Positions 33,157 to 43,340 of a stretch of DNA of 64,000 bases are shown one piece after another. Position numbers and translations under genes: made by a program. The stretch lies in NCBI GenBank assembly GCA_023525975.1, contig CM042035.1:30099001-30163000 (forward strand), in the 5' to 3' direction. The notes beneath the pieces are model-generated. The model had not been told where the DNA came from and searched no databases. It saw nothing but the letters and a program-made list of their open reading frames with translations. This stretch comes from Smallanthus sonchifolius (lineage: Eukaryota; Streptophyta; Magnoliopsida; Asterales; Asteraceae). Within the stretch, counting starts at the first letter, position 1, and the number at the start of each line of letters is the position of its first letter.

Positions 33157-34393
33157 CCCGTAACATTATTTCAACTTATTTAAACAATAGCATAACATGA
33201 CATTTTGTACCATAGTTCTTAACATAACAAAGTTTCCCCTTTTTGGAAAATTAGGGTTTTAGTACACTTTAGGTGTCATAGCTCACATAAACAAACTACA
33301 CATGAAATCATACTAGTAACATGCTATAAACATGATTCTATACATACACTTTCTATTTCAAGCAAAGGTGAAGTTTCCAAACCAATAAAATTTCCTTTAT
33401 TATTAAGGTCTTCCAAAACATGACATAACAAAACTCTAAACGACATATTCTTGCATAAGTCATCTATACATATAGTAATAAATCTATTTAACCTACTTTA
33501 GACATTTATAGCATACACATACAAAATATGTTCAATTAAAGTTTCATTTTTAGGAAAGTGGTCCAAACGACCTCCTACACATGTGTAACTTTCAATAACT
33601 CTTTATAATATTTTAATAGATGTTATAGAACCATCTTATCATGTTTTTATCCATTAAAACATCATAACTCAAAATATCACAAATTCAAGTTTCCATTTAA
33701 AGAAAAACGACCATAACATAGTGTAAAACAACCTTGGAAACACATTGAAAGACCTTGAATCACTTGAATGGATGAAGAATTTCGAAATGGTGGGGGTTTA
33801 GGAGAGAGGGATGCTAAAAATTAAGGGAATGGGGGCCAGGTTTTAAAAATGATGGAGGCTTGCAACATAAGGTGGTATTTATAGTGGGTTTTAGGGCTTC
33901 TTGCAACAAGATGAGCTTTTTCTATAAAAAATGTGCCTTTTAATAAAATAATTAGGCTTTTAAAATAAAAATAACTTAAAATCTGAAATAAATAGTTTAT
34001 AATGTAAGACATATCAAATTTATAAAATCTCATTTGAATTTGTCGGTACATATCGCGTATCCGCTAGAGCTTTAAAGATGAAAGTTTCTCTAAAAATTAC
34101 TGAAAAATTAATCTAAGCACGAAATAATAAATCACAATATTACATGTAATTTATACACACCAAATATATGTCCAAATATTAGTTCCCTAATTCACCAACG
34201 TTCGTATGACACGACGCTTGTGTGATCTGGTAATCCTCCGGATTACCGATACATGAATTGAAATGAAACGAATAGACTGGCTATATGAAATATGTACTTA
34301 ATTACTCTATAAATAAGTATGATGTAGGTATAACAATATGAATTCATGTAATGGTCAGGTATGGATATTAACCTGAAATTGTCGAGTATCACA

Positions 34394-34430
34394 TACTCCC
34401 CTGTTAAAAAGGAATTTCGTCCCGAAATTC
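34394..34430 (-). promoter_or_regulatory. GypC polypurine tract and pre-LTR hairpin
   Basis: The complement of TACTCCCCTGTT (34394-34405) is the purine tract next to the LTR. GAATTTCG-TCC-CGAAATTC (34412-34430) is a perfect 8-bp stem with a 3-base loop, at the same relative place as in LARD, GypB and GypA. Confidence 0.8.
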
Positions 34431-34493
34431 ACTGGTAGATGGTGTAGGTTTGAATAGATGAGGGTATTTACACTTGAATTGATCCTCGCGCTC

Positions 34494-34805
34494 CTAAGTG
34501 AGCTCGGGTCCACGTCTAGAATTCCAACGAACCTTAACTATGGGAATGCGGCTTTGTTTTAGTTGTTTGACCTCACGGTCCATGATCTCTACTGGTTCCT
34601 CGACGACGTGAAGCTGATCGTCAATCTGAATCTCTTCCAATGGTATGACTAGTGTCTCGTCTAATAAGCACTTCTTCAAATTTGACACGTGAAACACGTC
34701 ATGCACACCATTGAGGGTTTCCGGTAGGTAGAGTTTGTAAGCAACGGGACCAATCATTTTCAGAATCTTGAAAGGTCTAATGAATGAGGGTTCAGTTTTC
34801 CACAC
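34494..34805 (-). pseudogene. GypC integrase C-terminus with chromodomain-like end
   Basis: The minus-strand frame holds the conserved integrase tail: an SFIRPFKILKMIGPVAYKL-type GPF/Y region, then VFHVSNLKKCL, then the LEEIQIDDQL-type linker and IPIVKVRWNSRRGPE, which is the start of the chromodomain-like segment. The frame breaks shortly afterwards. This part directs chromatin targeting of the integrase. The same segments appear in GypB (48186-48437) and GypA (61882-62178). Confidence 0.8.
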
Positions 34806-35903
34806 TTGCTAAAATGTATTACTCCTTTCCATGGTTAGACTTTCAGTAAGACTCTATCTCCCACTTAAAATTCCAATGGTTTGCGTCTCATGTCAACGTA
34901 ACTCTTTTGACGATCACGTGCGGCCTTTATGCGTTCGCGTATCTATACGATCTTTTTTGTAGTCTCGTGAATGATTTATAGACCGGTGAGTTCGCTATCT
35001 CCCACCTCAGTCTAGAAAATTAGCGGTCAGTACTTTCTTCCATAAACTGCTTCGAATGGTGCGACTTTAATGCTATTGTGATAACTGTTATTGTATGAAA
35101 ACTCAACCAGCGGTAGGAGGGTATCCCAACCGTTCCCAAAGTCGATCACACAAGCTCTAAGCATGTCCTCGAGAGTTTGATGGTCCTTTCACTCTGACCG
35201 TCCGTTTGAGGGTGGTATGCAGTACTCATGTGCAATCGAGTACCCAAGGCTTTTTACAATGATTGCAAGAATCAGGTCGTAAATCGACAATCCCTATCTA
35301 ATATGATGAAAATTGGCACTCCATGCATCGAGACTACTTCCTTTAAGTAAATTCTAGTTATTTTCTCCAACTTATCGGTTTCTTTTATAGGAAGGAAGTG
35401 TGCAGATTTTGTTAGTCGGTTGACAATTACCCAGATTTTGTCACAACCGTTGGATGCCCTGGGCAATTTCGTGATGAAGTCCATTGAAATCCGTTCCCAC
35501 TTCCGTTGTGGAATCTCTGGTTGTTGGAGTAACCATGATGGTATCTGATACTCCACTTTGACCTTAGCACAGGTCAGACATTTACCGACATAGGTAGCAT
35601 TTTCGGCTTTCATGTTAGGCCACCAGTAATGCTCCTTAAGGTCATGATACATTTTGTCGGCATCAGGGTGAATCGAGTATCTATACTTGTGTGCTTCATT
35701 CATCACTAGATACCTTAGGTTCCCAAATTCGGTACCCAAATCCAGTCCATAAAGTAACGAATGTCATCAGATCTGACCTCAAATTGCTTGTCCATGCCTC
35801 GTACGGACTCGTGGCACATATTCACCTCCTTGATTGCTTCATGTTGAGCGTCACAGATCAGAATGGGTAAATCCGTATGGATGGTCAATTGTAACGCTCG
35901 CAC
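34806..35903 (-). pseudogene. GypC integrase zinc finger and catalytic core
   Basis: Open parts at 35272-35739 and 35715-35903, with broken sequence at 34806-35271. The HHCC zinc-binding segment is visible (H..YSIHPDADKMY...YWWPNM...C-LTC), then a MDFITKLP start of the core with the first Asp, then RLTKSAHFLPI and the second Asp region ILDRDCRFTT. The downstream part with the catalytic Glu (STAYHPQTDGQSE) is still readable in fragments near 35230-35270, with stops. It would catalyse cDNA insertion. Not functional. Confidence 0.8.
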
Positions 35904-35913
35904 TCATCGCCGT

Positions 35914-36403
35914 TTATTTTTCTTTCGTGCTCAAGTTGTCATCAACGACATTAGCCTCTCTAGGATGGTAACAGATGGCGCAGTCGTAGTCGTTTAGTAA
36001 TTTGACCCACCGACGCTGCCTCATGTTGAGCTCCTTTTGATCGAAGATGTGCTGAAGACTCTTGTGGTCAATGAATATCGTACATTTCTCGTTGTACAAA
36101 TAGTGTCTCCAGCCATAGAGTGTGAATACCATAAACTCCAAGTCGTGGGTAGTGTTTTTTTTCTCGTGCACTTTCAGTTGCCGAAAAGCATAAGCAATGA
36201 CCTTCTCTGTTTGTATCAACACACAACCGAGTCCTTGATGTGACGCATCACAATATACCACAAAATCGTCTGTCTCTTTAGGTAATGATAGGATCGGTGC
36301 GTTAAAAATTTTATGTTTGAGCCATTGAAAACCAGTTTCTGCCTTATCGTTCCATTCGTATTTTTTATCCTTGTGTTTCAGACTACTGAGGGGTTGGACT
36401 CTC
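35914..36403 (-). pseudogene. GypC RNase H and end of RT, truncated by GypA
   Basis: The ORF 35914-36261 contains the RNase H motifs YCDASHQGLG, the Glu region THDLEF and the third acidic region IDHKSL, followed by MRQRRWVKLLNDYD. The segment to 36403 is the RT-RNase H connection. The gene is cut at 36404, where the GypA LTR starts; the remaining RT is outside the window. Confidence 0.8.
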
Positions 36404-37315
36404 TGTAACGAACCAAAATCCGGGTTTCATTTTGAAATAAATAAATATTTCTAATTAATATTATGGTGGAAATAATATTTTAAAAATAAGTTGAAACAAG
36501 TGGGTTTCAAGTTAATGTTGGGGTCATATTAGTTTTTAACTAATTTTGGCATGAAAATGGATGAAATGGAAGTTGAGGGACTGAAAGTGTAAATATGGAA
36601 AATCTGTCATATTTGACTATTGAGAAGTCAAAATTCAGATTTCTTGTTGGTGTGGAGATCGATTCTCTCAATAGAAAAAAGGAGAACAAGAACCTTGAAG
36701 CAAAATCGTGCATAAGAAGCTTGATTTGGGAAGGTGTTGGCTTGCACATCATCCTTCTAACATCAAGTAAGTGTTAATCATCCTTTTGAATTCACCATTT
36801 GTTGAGTTAGTAGATGAGTTTTGTAGAAATCTGAAATTTGATGATGCATGAGGTTAATTAGTGTTAGATTGTTGATAATCTAGCTAAAATAAAGGTAAAG
36901 AATGGTGAATAACATCCTAGAACCCTTTGATTTTGATTATGAGAAATTATGGTTCATATGGAAAGAATTGGGGGTTTTTGGGTTATGATGATAGGATGAT
37001 GAATTAATGATGATTAAGTGTTTATGATGTTAAACACTTGAAAGAACACCAAATTAACCTAATGATAAAGATTGAATGAAAAATTAGTGTTAAGGAAATG
37101 GTAATGAAACTCAAGTAGGTGAGTTTGGGTGGAAAGAAGGTGTTTGGATATGAGTATAACCCAAACGGGTCAGTTTGGGTTGGAAATACAAGATTGGGTT
37201 GTGAACCCAATTAAATTATGATTTTGAAGTATGATAGATTACTAAACTAGGTGTATGTTTTTAGGTAACCAAATTACAAATCGGGAAGGGAGAACGGGAT
37301 CTTCAAACCCGAAAG

Positions 37316-37812
37316 GTAAGTGCTCTTACACTTACTTAGTATTGTTGATAAATGGTGATACACGTGTTATGTTTACATACTATGTTGTGTGTTATGAATG
37401 TGTATGAATGAGTATGAAAGTGAATGAACATGTGATTGAATGTAGTTATAGTTATAATACTATAATGGAAATGTGGTGATGAAGTTATGGTCTAAGTACA
37501 TTATTGGAAATGTGGTGATGAAGTTATGGTTTAAATACCATAATGGAAATGTGATGAAAATGATGCTCTAAGTACCATATTGGTAATGTGATGGAGTTAT
37601 GGTCTTGTATGATAATGGAAATGAAATTATTTCAAGTATGTTAACGTTGCAAGGAAAGAATGAAACGTGATTGTGTTATGCAAGTGATAAGCCGCCTAAT
37701 GACTAATTGGGTGGAAACGGGTCAAATGGGTGAATGGGTGAAAACAAGTAAATTTTACTTGTTTTATGTTTCATCATCATTAATAATGGTGATTATATGT
37801 GGTGTTATGTAG
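37316..37812 (+). other. intron-like GT-AG interval in the GypA LTR
   Basis: Donor AAAG/GTAAGTG at 37312-37322 and acceptor TTATGTAG/G ending at 37812. The 3' LTR keeps both sites (63128-63755), although the interval there is longer (628 against 497 bp) because of minisatellite expansion. Another donor-like CAAGTAAGTG near 36766 and acceptor-like TTTTTAG near 37263 lie upstream. Confidence 0.35.
37444..37625. repeat. hairpin minisatellite, 5' LTR copy
   Basis: Units starting AGTTAT or a variant lie at 37444, 37483, 37522, 37560 and 37595 (spacing 39, 39, 38, 35). Each has an inverted TTATGGT...ACCATAA-like core of varying quality. The counterpart in the 3' LTR is at 63426-63577. Confidence 0.75.
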
Positions 37813-38085
37813 GAAAAATCTCTGATGTAGTCATTGTCAAGTCCAAAGGCGAAAGGCAGGTTCTGGTATGCATTTTGATGATTTTGGGGTGTAAATAGAA
37901 ATCCTTTAAAAAGGTTTTAATGATACATGCATATGTAGTTTTTGATGTAAAGAAATGGTGTTTGAATGTTTTAAACCCAATCTCAAGTGTTGGGAAAATT
38001 TTTATGTCAATATGGTGAAAAGTGGGGAAAATTGGCTAAGTGTTGAAACTGGGCAGGAAATGAAACTTTCTGTTTACCGGGTGTT

Positions 38086-38213
38086 TTCGCGCCACGCGAA
38101 GATCAGGGAATGGTTCTTCACGACACGCGAAGAACTGGTTTCTCGGGCAAGCGTATTTGGGACTCCCTCGCGGCACGCGAAGGGAGGGCTCTAGAAGTTC
38201 GCGACACGCGAAC
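38086..38213. repeat. quadruple CGCG hairpin module, copy 3
   Basis: Centres at 38093 (spacer CCA), 38124 (ACA), 38174 (GCA) and 38205 (ACA); spacing 31, 50, 31. Arms differ but match within each hairpin: TTCGCG/CGCGAA, GTTCTTCACG/CGCGAAGAAC (one mismatch), CTCCCTCGCG/CGCGAAGGGAG (one bulge), GTTCGCG/CGCGAAC. It lies about 100 bp before the LTR end. Confidence 0.9.
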
Positions 38214-38311
38214 CCGTAAAAAATAAATAAATAAATAAATTCTTGGGGACGATTGCTTCCACGTTATAAATGATTTAATAATCAATGTTTTAAGATTTGG
38301 GTGTTACAACT

Positions 38312-38323
38312 TGGTATCAAAGC
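38312..38323 (+). promoter_or_regulatory. GypA primer binding site
   Basis: TGGTATCAAAGC follows the LTR end by three bases. It is the tRNA-Met-type site with A in place of G at one position. Confidence 0.88.
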
Positions 38324-38821
38324 AATGGTTTGAGAGATTTGGTGTGGGTGGCACCAAACTCAAACCGGATGCTCTTGATATGTGGGGAATGATAAGAGAA
38401 TCCAAGAAGGACTTGACCAAGACTCAGAGCTTTTTGGAAATGAAAGGTTAGTAATGTTATGATAAAGGTGGTTATATATATGGTGTATATGTATATGTAT
38501 GATTGAATGACAAGGTGTCATGTGTGCTGAAACTTGTCTTGTGATTTGTTGTATGTATATGATAATTACAATTGGGCATATTGTATTATTAAACATGTCT
38601 GACCAATGTGATTAATAAGACAATATGTGTAAGGGTCTTTATGATAACCATATAACAATGAACATTTGCAAAGATTAGGTGAAGGTGATTATATATGTAT
38701 GTATGTATATAGGTAAATATATATACTCAATACATATAAGAGTAAATGTAAGACGGATTTCCCTAAGGTATTGAAAGTGTAAGGGTATTAAGGTGTTTTT
38801 GTTCTAGTTCTCAGCTAAGAG

Positions 38822-39772
38822 ATGACAAACGATGCAAATAGGGAACCGTTGGATCCAAGAATCCATGAAATGATAAAGGAAGAAGTGGCCAAGGCATTTG
38901 AGCAAGCCACATCTTTGTTGATGGAGGAAATGAGTGGGGCTATTAAGCTCACTCTCGAAGAGATATCGAAAGAGAAGGAGACGGAACCACAAGGTTGTAC
39001 TCTTAAGGAGTTCATGGTAATTAAGCCCAAGGAGTATAACAGGCAAGTGGACCCGATCCTTAACCACAGGTGGGTGGTAGACATGGAATCAAACTTTGAA
39101 ATGACTATGTGTAAACCCGAGGACAGGGTAATGTTTAGTGTGCCACTGTTGTCTAGGAGGGCGAAAGAATGGTTGTTGAATCTCTAAAAGGAGAGGGGTG
39201 AATTGGGTGTGACCTCCATGACTTGGGAGGAGTTTAAGACGGCTTTTCTGAAATACCATTGCCCACAAGCCGCAGTCGACAGGATGACTGAGGAGTTCCT
39301 CCTCATGAGGCAAACGATAGAGTCAATTGATGAATTGGCAGGGACCTTTGATCGCGCCTATTTCTGTCCGGTCGTGGTGTCGACTGAGAAGACAAAGATT
39401 GACAGATTCTATGCTATGTTTGACAGTGGAGTTTAGAGATGGCATATCTCCTTCCTCTTTTACCACACTTGTCGACTTGATAAACAAGTTTGGGAAATGG
39501 ATGTGGAGTTGAGGAGGCAAGAAGCTAGAGGTGAAAACAGGAAACGGAAAATTATGGATCAGGTAGTGATGAAGATAAAGGGCGGGAGCCTAGCAAGAAG
39601 CCATTTAGCAAGTTTTCTTCACGGGGGTGCAAGATATGTGGAAAGGAGCATTTTGGGGAATGTAAGAAGGGAACGTCCAATTGCTACAAATGTGGGAAGC
39701 CGGGGCATATAGCTAATCAATTTTCAAGCCAAATTCACTTATTGCTACAATTGTTACAATCCCGGGCACAAC
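38822..39772 (+). pseudogene. GypA gag with three zinc knuckles, broken
   Basis: ATG at 38822. The gag core contains PKEYNRQVDPILNHRWV, then RAKEWLLNL ending in a TAA (39185-39187). The same frame continues to 39436 (TWEEFKTAFLKYHCPQ region), after which the reading shifts to another frame. Cys/His knuckles are readable near 39630-39780: C-x2-C-x3-H-x4-C, then C-x2-C-x4-H with its last Cys lost, then CYNCYNPGHNMADC. Gag packages the element RNA. At least one stop and two frame changes are present. Confidence 0.8.
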
Positions 39773-40440
39773 ATGGCGGATTGTCCCGAGCTAAAGCAAC
39801 AAGGTGGAAGCAAAAAGAGGATTGAGACGCCAAAGCCAAAGGGTAGAGCTTTCCACATCTCGGTGGAGGAGGCAAAGAATAATTCAGAGGTGGTGTCAGG
39901 TACATTCAAGATTAATTCTTTACCTACACTAGTTCTTTTTTATTCAGGGGCTAGTCGTTCTTTTGTGTCCTTGAAATTTGTTAAGCACTCTTCATTTCTA
40001 AGTAGCAAGTTAGACGTACTCTAAAAATCGAGGTGGCAAATGATAAAAGCTTTCTAGTATTTGATATTTATAGGAATTGCAAGTTAAGGGTGGGGGTGAA
40101 ACGTTCCTTATAGACTTAATTTCTATGACCATGGGGGATTTTGATGTAATAGTGGGTATGGATTGGTTGTCAAAGAACAAAGCGAATATTCTATGTGGAC
40201 CTAAGGCGATACAACTCGATTCCCCATCGAGTGAGTCCATTTACATAGAAGGTGAGAAGAAAGGCAAAGTAAGATTGTGTTCTTATGTGAAGGCAACAAA
40301 GTACATGATGCGTGGGTGCAAGGCATACATGGCTTGTGTTGCGGATGTAATCGAGAAAATGAAAGATTTTCACGATGTTTTGGTTGTGAATCAGTTTGAG
40401 GATGTGTTTCCGGATGAGTTCCGGGGGTTCCACCAGAGAG
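39773..40440 (+). pseudogene. GypA protease, active-site Asp replaced by Tyr
   Basis: After the last knuckle comes KGRAFHISVEEAK, then the active-site region LFYSGASRSFVS. Chromovirus proteases have D-S/T-G-A at this point; the codon at 39941-39943 is TAT (Tyr). A stop at 40022-40024 and a frame change follow. The second part, with FDVIVGMDWLSKN, is in the frame of 40077-40448. The enzyme would mature the polyprotein; without the Asp this copy cannot. Confidence 0.82.
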
Positions 40441-41040
40441 GGAAATAGAGTTTGGGATTGATTTGATACCGGGTGCTAAGCCGGTAGCCAAAGCACCTTA
40501 TAGGTTGGCACCGCCGGAGATGAAAGATCTAATGAAGCAATTGCAAGAACTACTTGATAAAGGCTTCATTCGCCCTAGCGTTTCGCTTTGGGGTGCACCC
40601 GTTCTTTTCGTTAAAAAAAAGAACGGAAGCATGAGGATGTGTATGGATTATCGGGAGTTAAACAAGTTGACTGTGAAGAATCGGTACCCGTTACCTCGGA
40701 TTGACGACCTCTTCCACCAATTGCATGGTTCTCTAAGATTTATTTGAGATCCGGGTACCATCAGCTAAAAGTGAAAGAAGACGACGTTCTGAAGACAACT
40801 TTATGCACTTGTTACGGTCACTATGAGTTTACGGTTATGCCTTTCGGTTTAACCAACGCGCCCGCGGTTTTCATGGATCTTATGAATCGGGTGTGTAGAC
40901 CGTTCCTCGACCGTTCAGTTATTGTATTTATTGATAATCTTCTCATTTATTCAAGGAGCGAAGGTGATCATGCTTTTCATTTGCGTGAAATTCTTGAAGT
41001 TCTTCAAAGGGAAAAGCTTTATGCAAAATTTTCTAAGTGA
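40441..41040 (+). pseudogene. GypA reverse transcriptase, catalytic Asp residues mutated
   Basis: The N-terminal part (40463-40747) has KGFIRPSVSLWGAPVLFVKK and MDYRELNKLTVKNRYPLPRI. A frame change near 40735 precedes motif A, which reads SKIYLRSGYHQ. The Tyr at 40741-40743 replaces the first catalytic Asp of this family. Motif C reads FIDNLLIYS, with Asn at 40936-40938 in place of the second Asp. VMPFGLTNAPAVFMDLMNRV lies between. A TGA at 41038-41040 interrupts KFSK-AFWL, where the family has Cys. Inactive. Confidence 0.88.
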
Positions 41041-42411
41041 GCCTTTTGGTTGCGCGAAATTCAATTCTTAGGCCATGTGATTAACGAGAAAGGAATTACT
41101 GTCGACCTATCCAAGATAGTGGCGGTAAAAGATTGGTCATCGCCGAAAACGACTTTAGAGATAAGAAGTTTCTTGAGGTTGGCGAGCTATTATCGGCGAG
41201 CTATTGAGAATTTATCTAAGATTGCTTTGCCGATGACAAAGTTAACGCGTAAGGACACTAAGTTTGTTTGGGATTCCGACCAAGAATCGGTCTTTCAACC
41301 CTTGAAAGAAAAGTTGACTAAGGCACCTATTTTTTCCTTGCCGGACGGGACCGAAGATTTTGTGGTGTATTCGGATGCCTCGCATTCGGGGTTGGGGTGT
41401 GTTTTAATGCAAAATGGGAAAGTGATTGCCTACGCGTCTAGGCAATTGAAAACTCACGAGGTGAATTACCCTACCCATGATTTAGAGCTTGCGGCCGCTG
41501 TATTTGCGCTCAAAAATTGGAGGCATTATTTATATGGGGCGAAGTGTACGATCTACCCGGATCACAAAAGTCTCAAATATTTCTTCCACCAAAAGGACCT
41601 CAACATGAGGCAAAGGCGATGGCTTGAATTTGTCAAGGATTATGATTTTGAGATACTTTATCATCCGGATAAAGCGAATGTAGTAGCGGATGCTCTTAGC
41701 CGGAAGACGAGTCATACACCTATTAAGGTGATGTCATTCAAGATGACAATTTCATCATCTCTTATTGATGAAATCCGGGAGGCTCAAGTGTTAGCACTTG
41801 GTGGGGATTTGAAGAAAGAACGGATGGTTCATTTTGTTGACAAGCTTGGGGAAAATAGTTTAGGGTTTAAAACATACTTTGATAGGATTTGGATTCCTAG
41901 GTTGTCAAGTGTTTTGAAAACTATTTTAAATGAGGCGCATAAATCCAAGTATTCTATCCATCCGGGGGCCACAAAAATGTTTTATGATTTGAGGTGTCAT
42001 TTTTGGTGGCCGGGTATGAGGCGTGATATTGTTAAGTATGTGGAAAGATGTCTCACGTGCTTAAGGGTAAAGGCGGAGCACCAAAAGCCGTATGGAAAGC
42101 TTCAACCGCTTGAAATACCGCTTTGAAAATGGGAGAACATAACCACGGATCTAATTACCAAACTACCTAAGAAACAAAAGAGTTATGATGCAATTTGGGT
42201 ATTAGTAGATCGGTTGACAAAGAGTGCACATTTTCTTCCTATAAAGGAAACGTATACAATGAATAGATTGGCGAAAATCTATGTGAAGGAAATAGTGTCA
42301 CGTCATGGTGTACCGGTGACGATTGTATCGGATCGTGATACGAGGTTTACTTCACGTTTTTGGAAGAAATTCCATGAGAATATGGGGTCAAGATTGAATC
42401 TTAGTACCGCT
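41041..42411 (+). pseudogene. GypA RNase H and integrase N-part, cut by the copia insertion
   Basis: A long open frame 41050-42126: RT tail (FLGHVINEKGI), RNase H with YSDASHSGLG, THDLELAA and PDHKSL, then the integrase zinc finger (H..KYSIHPGATKMFYDL...WWPGM...CLTC). A TGA at 42124-42126 replaces the Trp before KWEN. The core continues to 42411 with RLTKSAHFLPIKE and the second Asp region VSDRDTRFTS, and ends after GSRLNLSTA, where the copia LTR begins. The catalytic Glu region is missing from the window (deleted with the copia 3' end). Confidence 0.88.
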
Positions 42412-42846
42412 TGTTGGAGCATGTTATGTGACAACAAGCCTTGTAATAGATTAGTCTTTATGTTTTATGTTTTGTATGTTTTGCATTGTATTTAGTTAAG
42501 TTTGCACATGCGAACTTAACATGTTCGCCTGATCTAGTTAAGGCGAACTTAACAAGTTCGCCTGAACTAAAGTTGGCGAACATGATAAGTTTGCCTGAAC
42601 CAGTTGTATTGTCTATAAATAGTGCAGTAGTTGTTCTCATTTGTAACTCTCTGTATTTTCTGGAACTACTATGTGTGTGCTATTACAGAGTGAATACAAG
42701 AAGCTTTTTATGATATCTTGTCTTGTGTGTGATTGTACTGTGTGTGTGAGTATTCGAGACGTACGTATGCGTTAGGATTCCACACTTTGTATACGTATCA
42801 CGTGTTTTACATTAGAGATCGATCGGTAGACCCACCGGGACTTACA
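42412..42846 (+). repeat. copia 5' LTR (435 bp)
   Basis: Starts TGTTGGAGCATG and ends GGGACTTACA, directly before the primer site. It contains TATAAATAG at about 42614 as a promoter candidate. GCGAACTT/AAGTTCGC words occur repeatedly in both orientations (42498-42590) and again at 43190-43260 in the leader. Confidence 0.85.
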
Positions 42847-42848
42847 AG

Positions 42849-42859
42849 TGGTATCAAAG
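42849..42859 (+). promoter_or_regulatory. copia primer binding site
   Basis: TGGTATCAAAG two bases after the LTR end, tRNA-Met type. Confidence 0.85.
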
Positions 42860-43340
42860 AAATTGCTCTTGATTAGCTACTATTGTTTAACATTGTTTCG
42901 ATTGATTTTAGACAACAAGATGAAGATTTTTTGAACTTTCTGTGTTCTTAAAGTTTCAAGCGATTTTGGAAGTGGATTTCGATTGAAATCTTCATTTTTG
43001 GTGTTGGTTTAACAAAATTGATCCGATAGAAGTGTTCTAGATAATCATTTGAAGAATCCTACGGAATGAATTTCTCTAATTCCTTCAAAATCGAGAGATA
43101 TGGAAATTTTCGGATCTGTTCGTGTATTTCGGTGACAGAACTTTCCTTCTTGTTCTTCAGCTGAAGCAGGCGAACTTGTCTGATCAGTTACGGACGAACT
43201 TGTCAAGTGAACTTGTTAAGTTCGCTATACTTCACTTAGGTGAACTTGTTAAGTTCGCTATAGGCAGAAACTTGTCAAAATTTTCTAAGTGTTGAATTGT
43301 TCCTAAGATTTCTACTCCTACTCATGTGAGTGTGAACAAC

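Larger units (their letters stand above)
30258..34393 (-). repeat. 3' LTR of GypC (about 4.1 kb)
   Basis: In plus orientation it starts TGTAAGACCCC and ends GTATCACA, next to the purine-tract complement TACTCCCCTGTT. It contains a 109-bp tandem duplication (30672-30889), a GC-rich stretch (about 31950-32830) and the second CGCG hairpin module (33030-33156). No partner LTR is in the window, so the full length rests on end motifs. ORFs within (31978-32474 on both strands) are by-products of the GC-rich stretch. Confidence 0.65.
30258..36403 (-). mobile_element. GypC: chromovirus in minus orientation, left part
   Basis: On the plus axis the order is 3' LTR (30258-34393), purine tract complement, integrase, RNase H and the end of RT, all reading on the minus strand. 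At 36404 GypA begins. The rest of GypC (RT, protease, gag, 5' LTR) must lie beyond GypA, outside the window. Numerous stops and frameshifts mark it as inactive. The chromodomain-like integrase end assigns it to the chromoviruses, probably Tekay-like. Confidence 0.8.
36404..38308 (+). repeat. 5' LTR of GypA (1.9 kb)
   Basis: Starts TGTAACGAACC and ends GGTGTTACA, followed two bases later by the primer site. It aligns with the sequence from 62221 onward. It contains a GT-AG intron-like pair (37316-37812), a hairpin minisatellite (37444-37625) and the third CGCG module (38086-38213). Confidence 0.93.
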
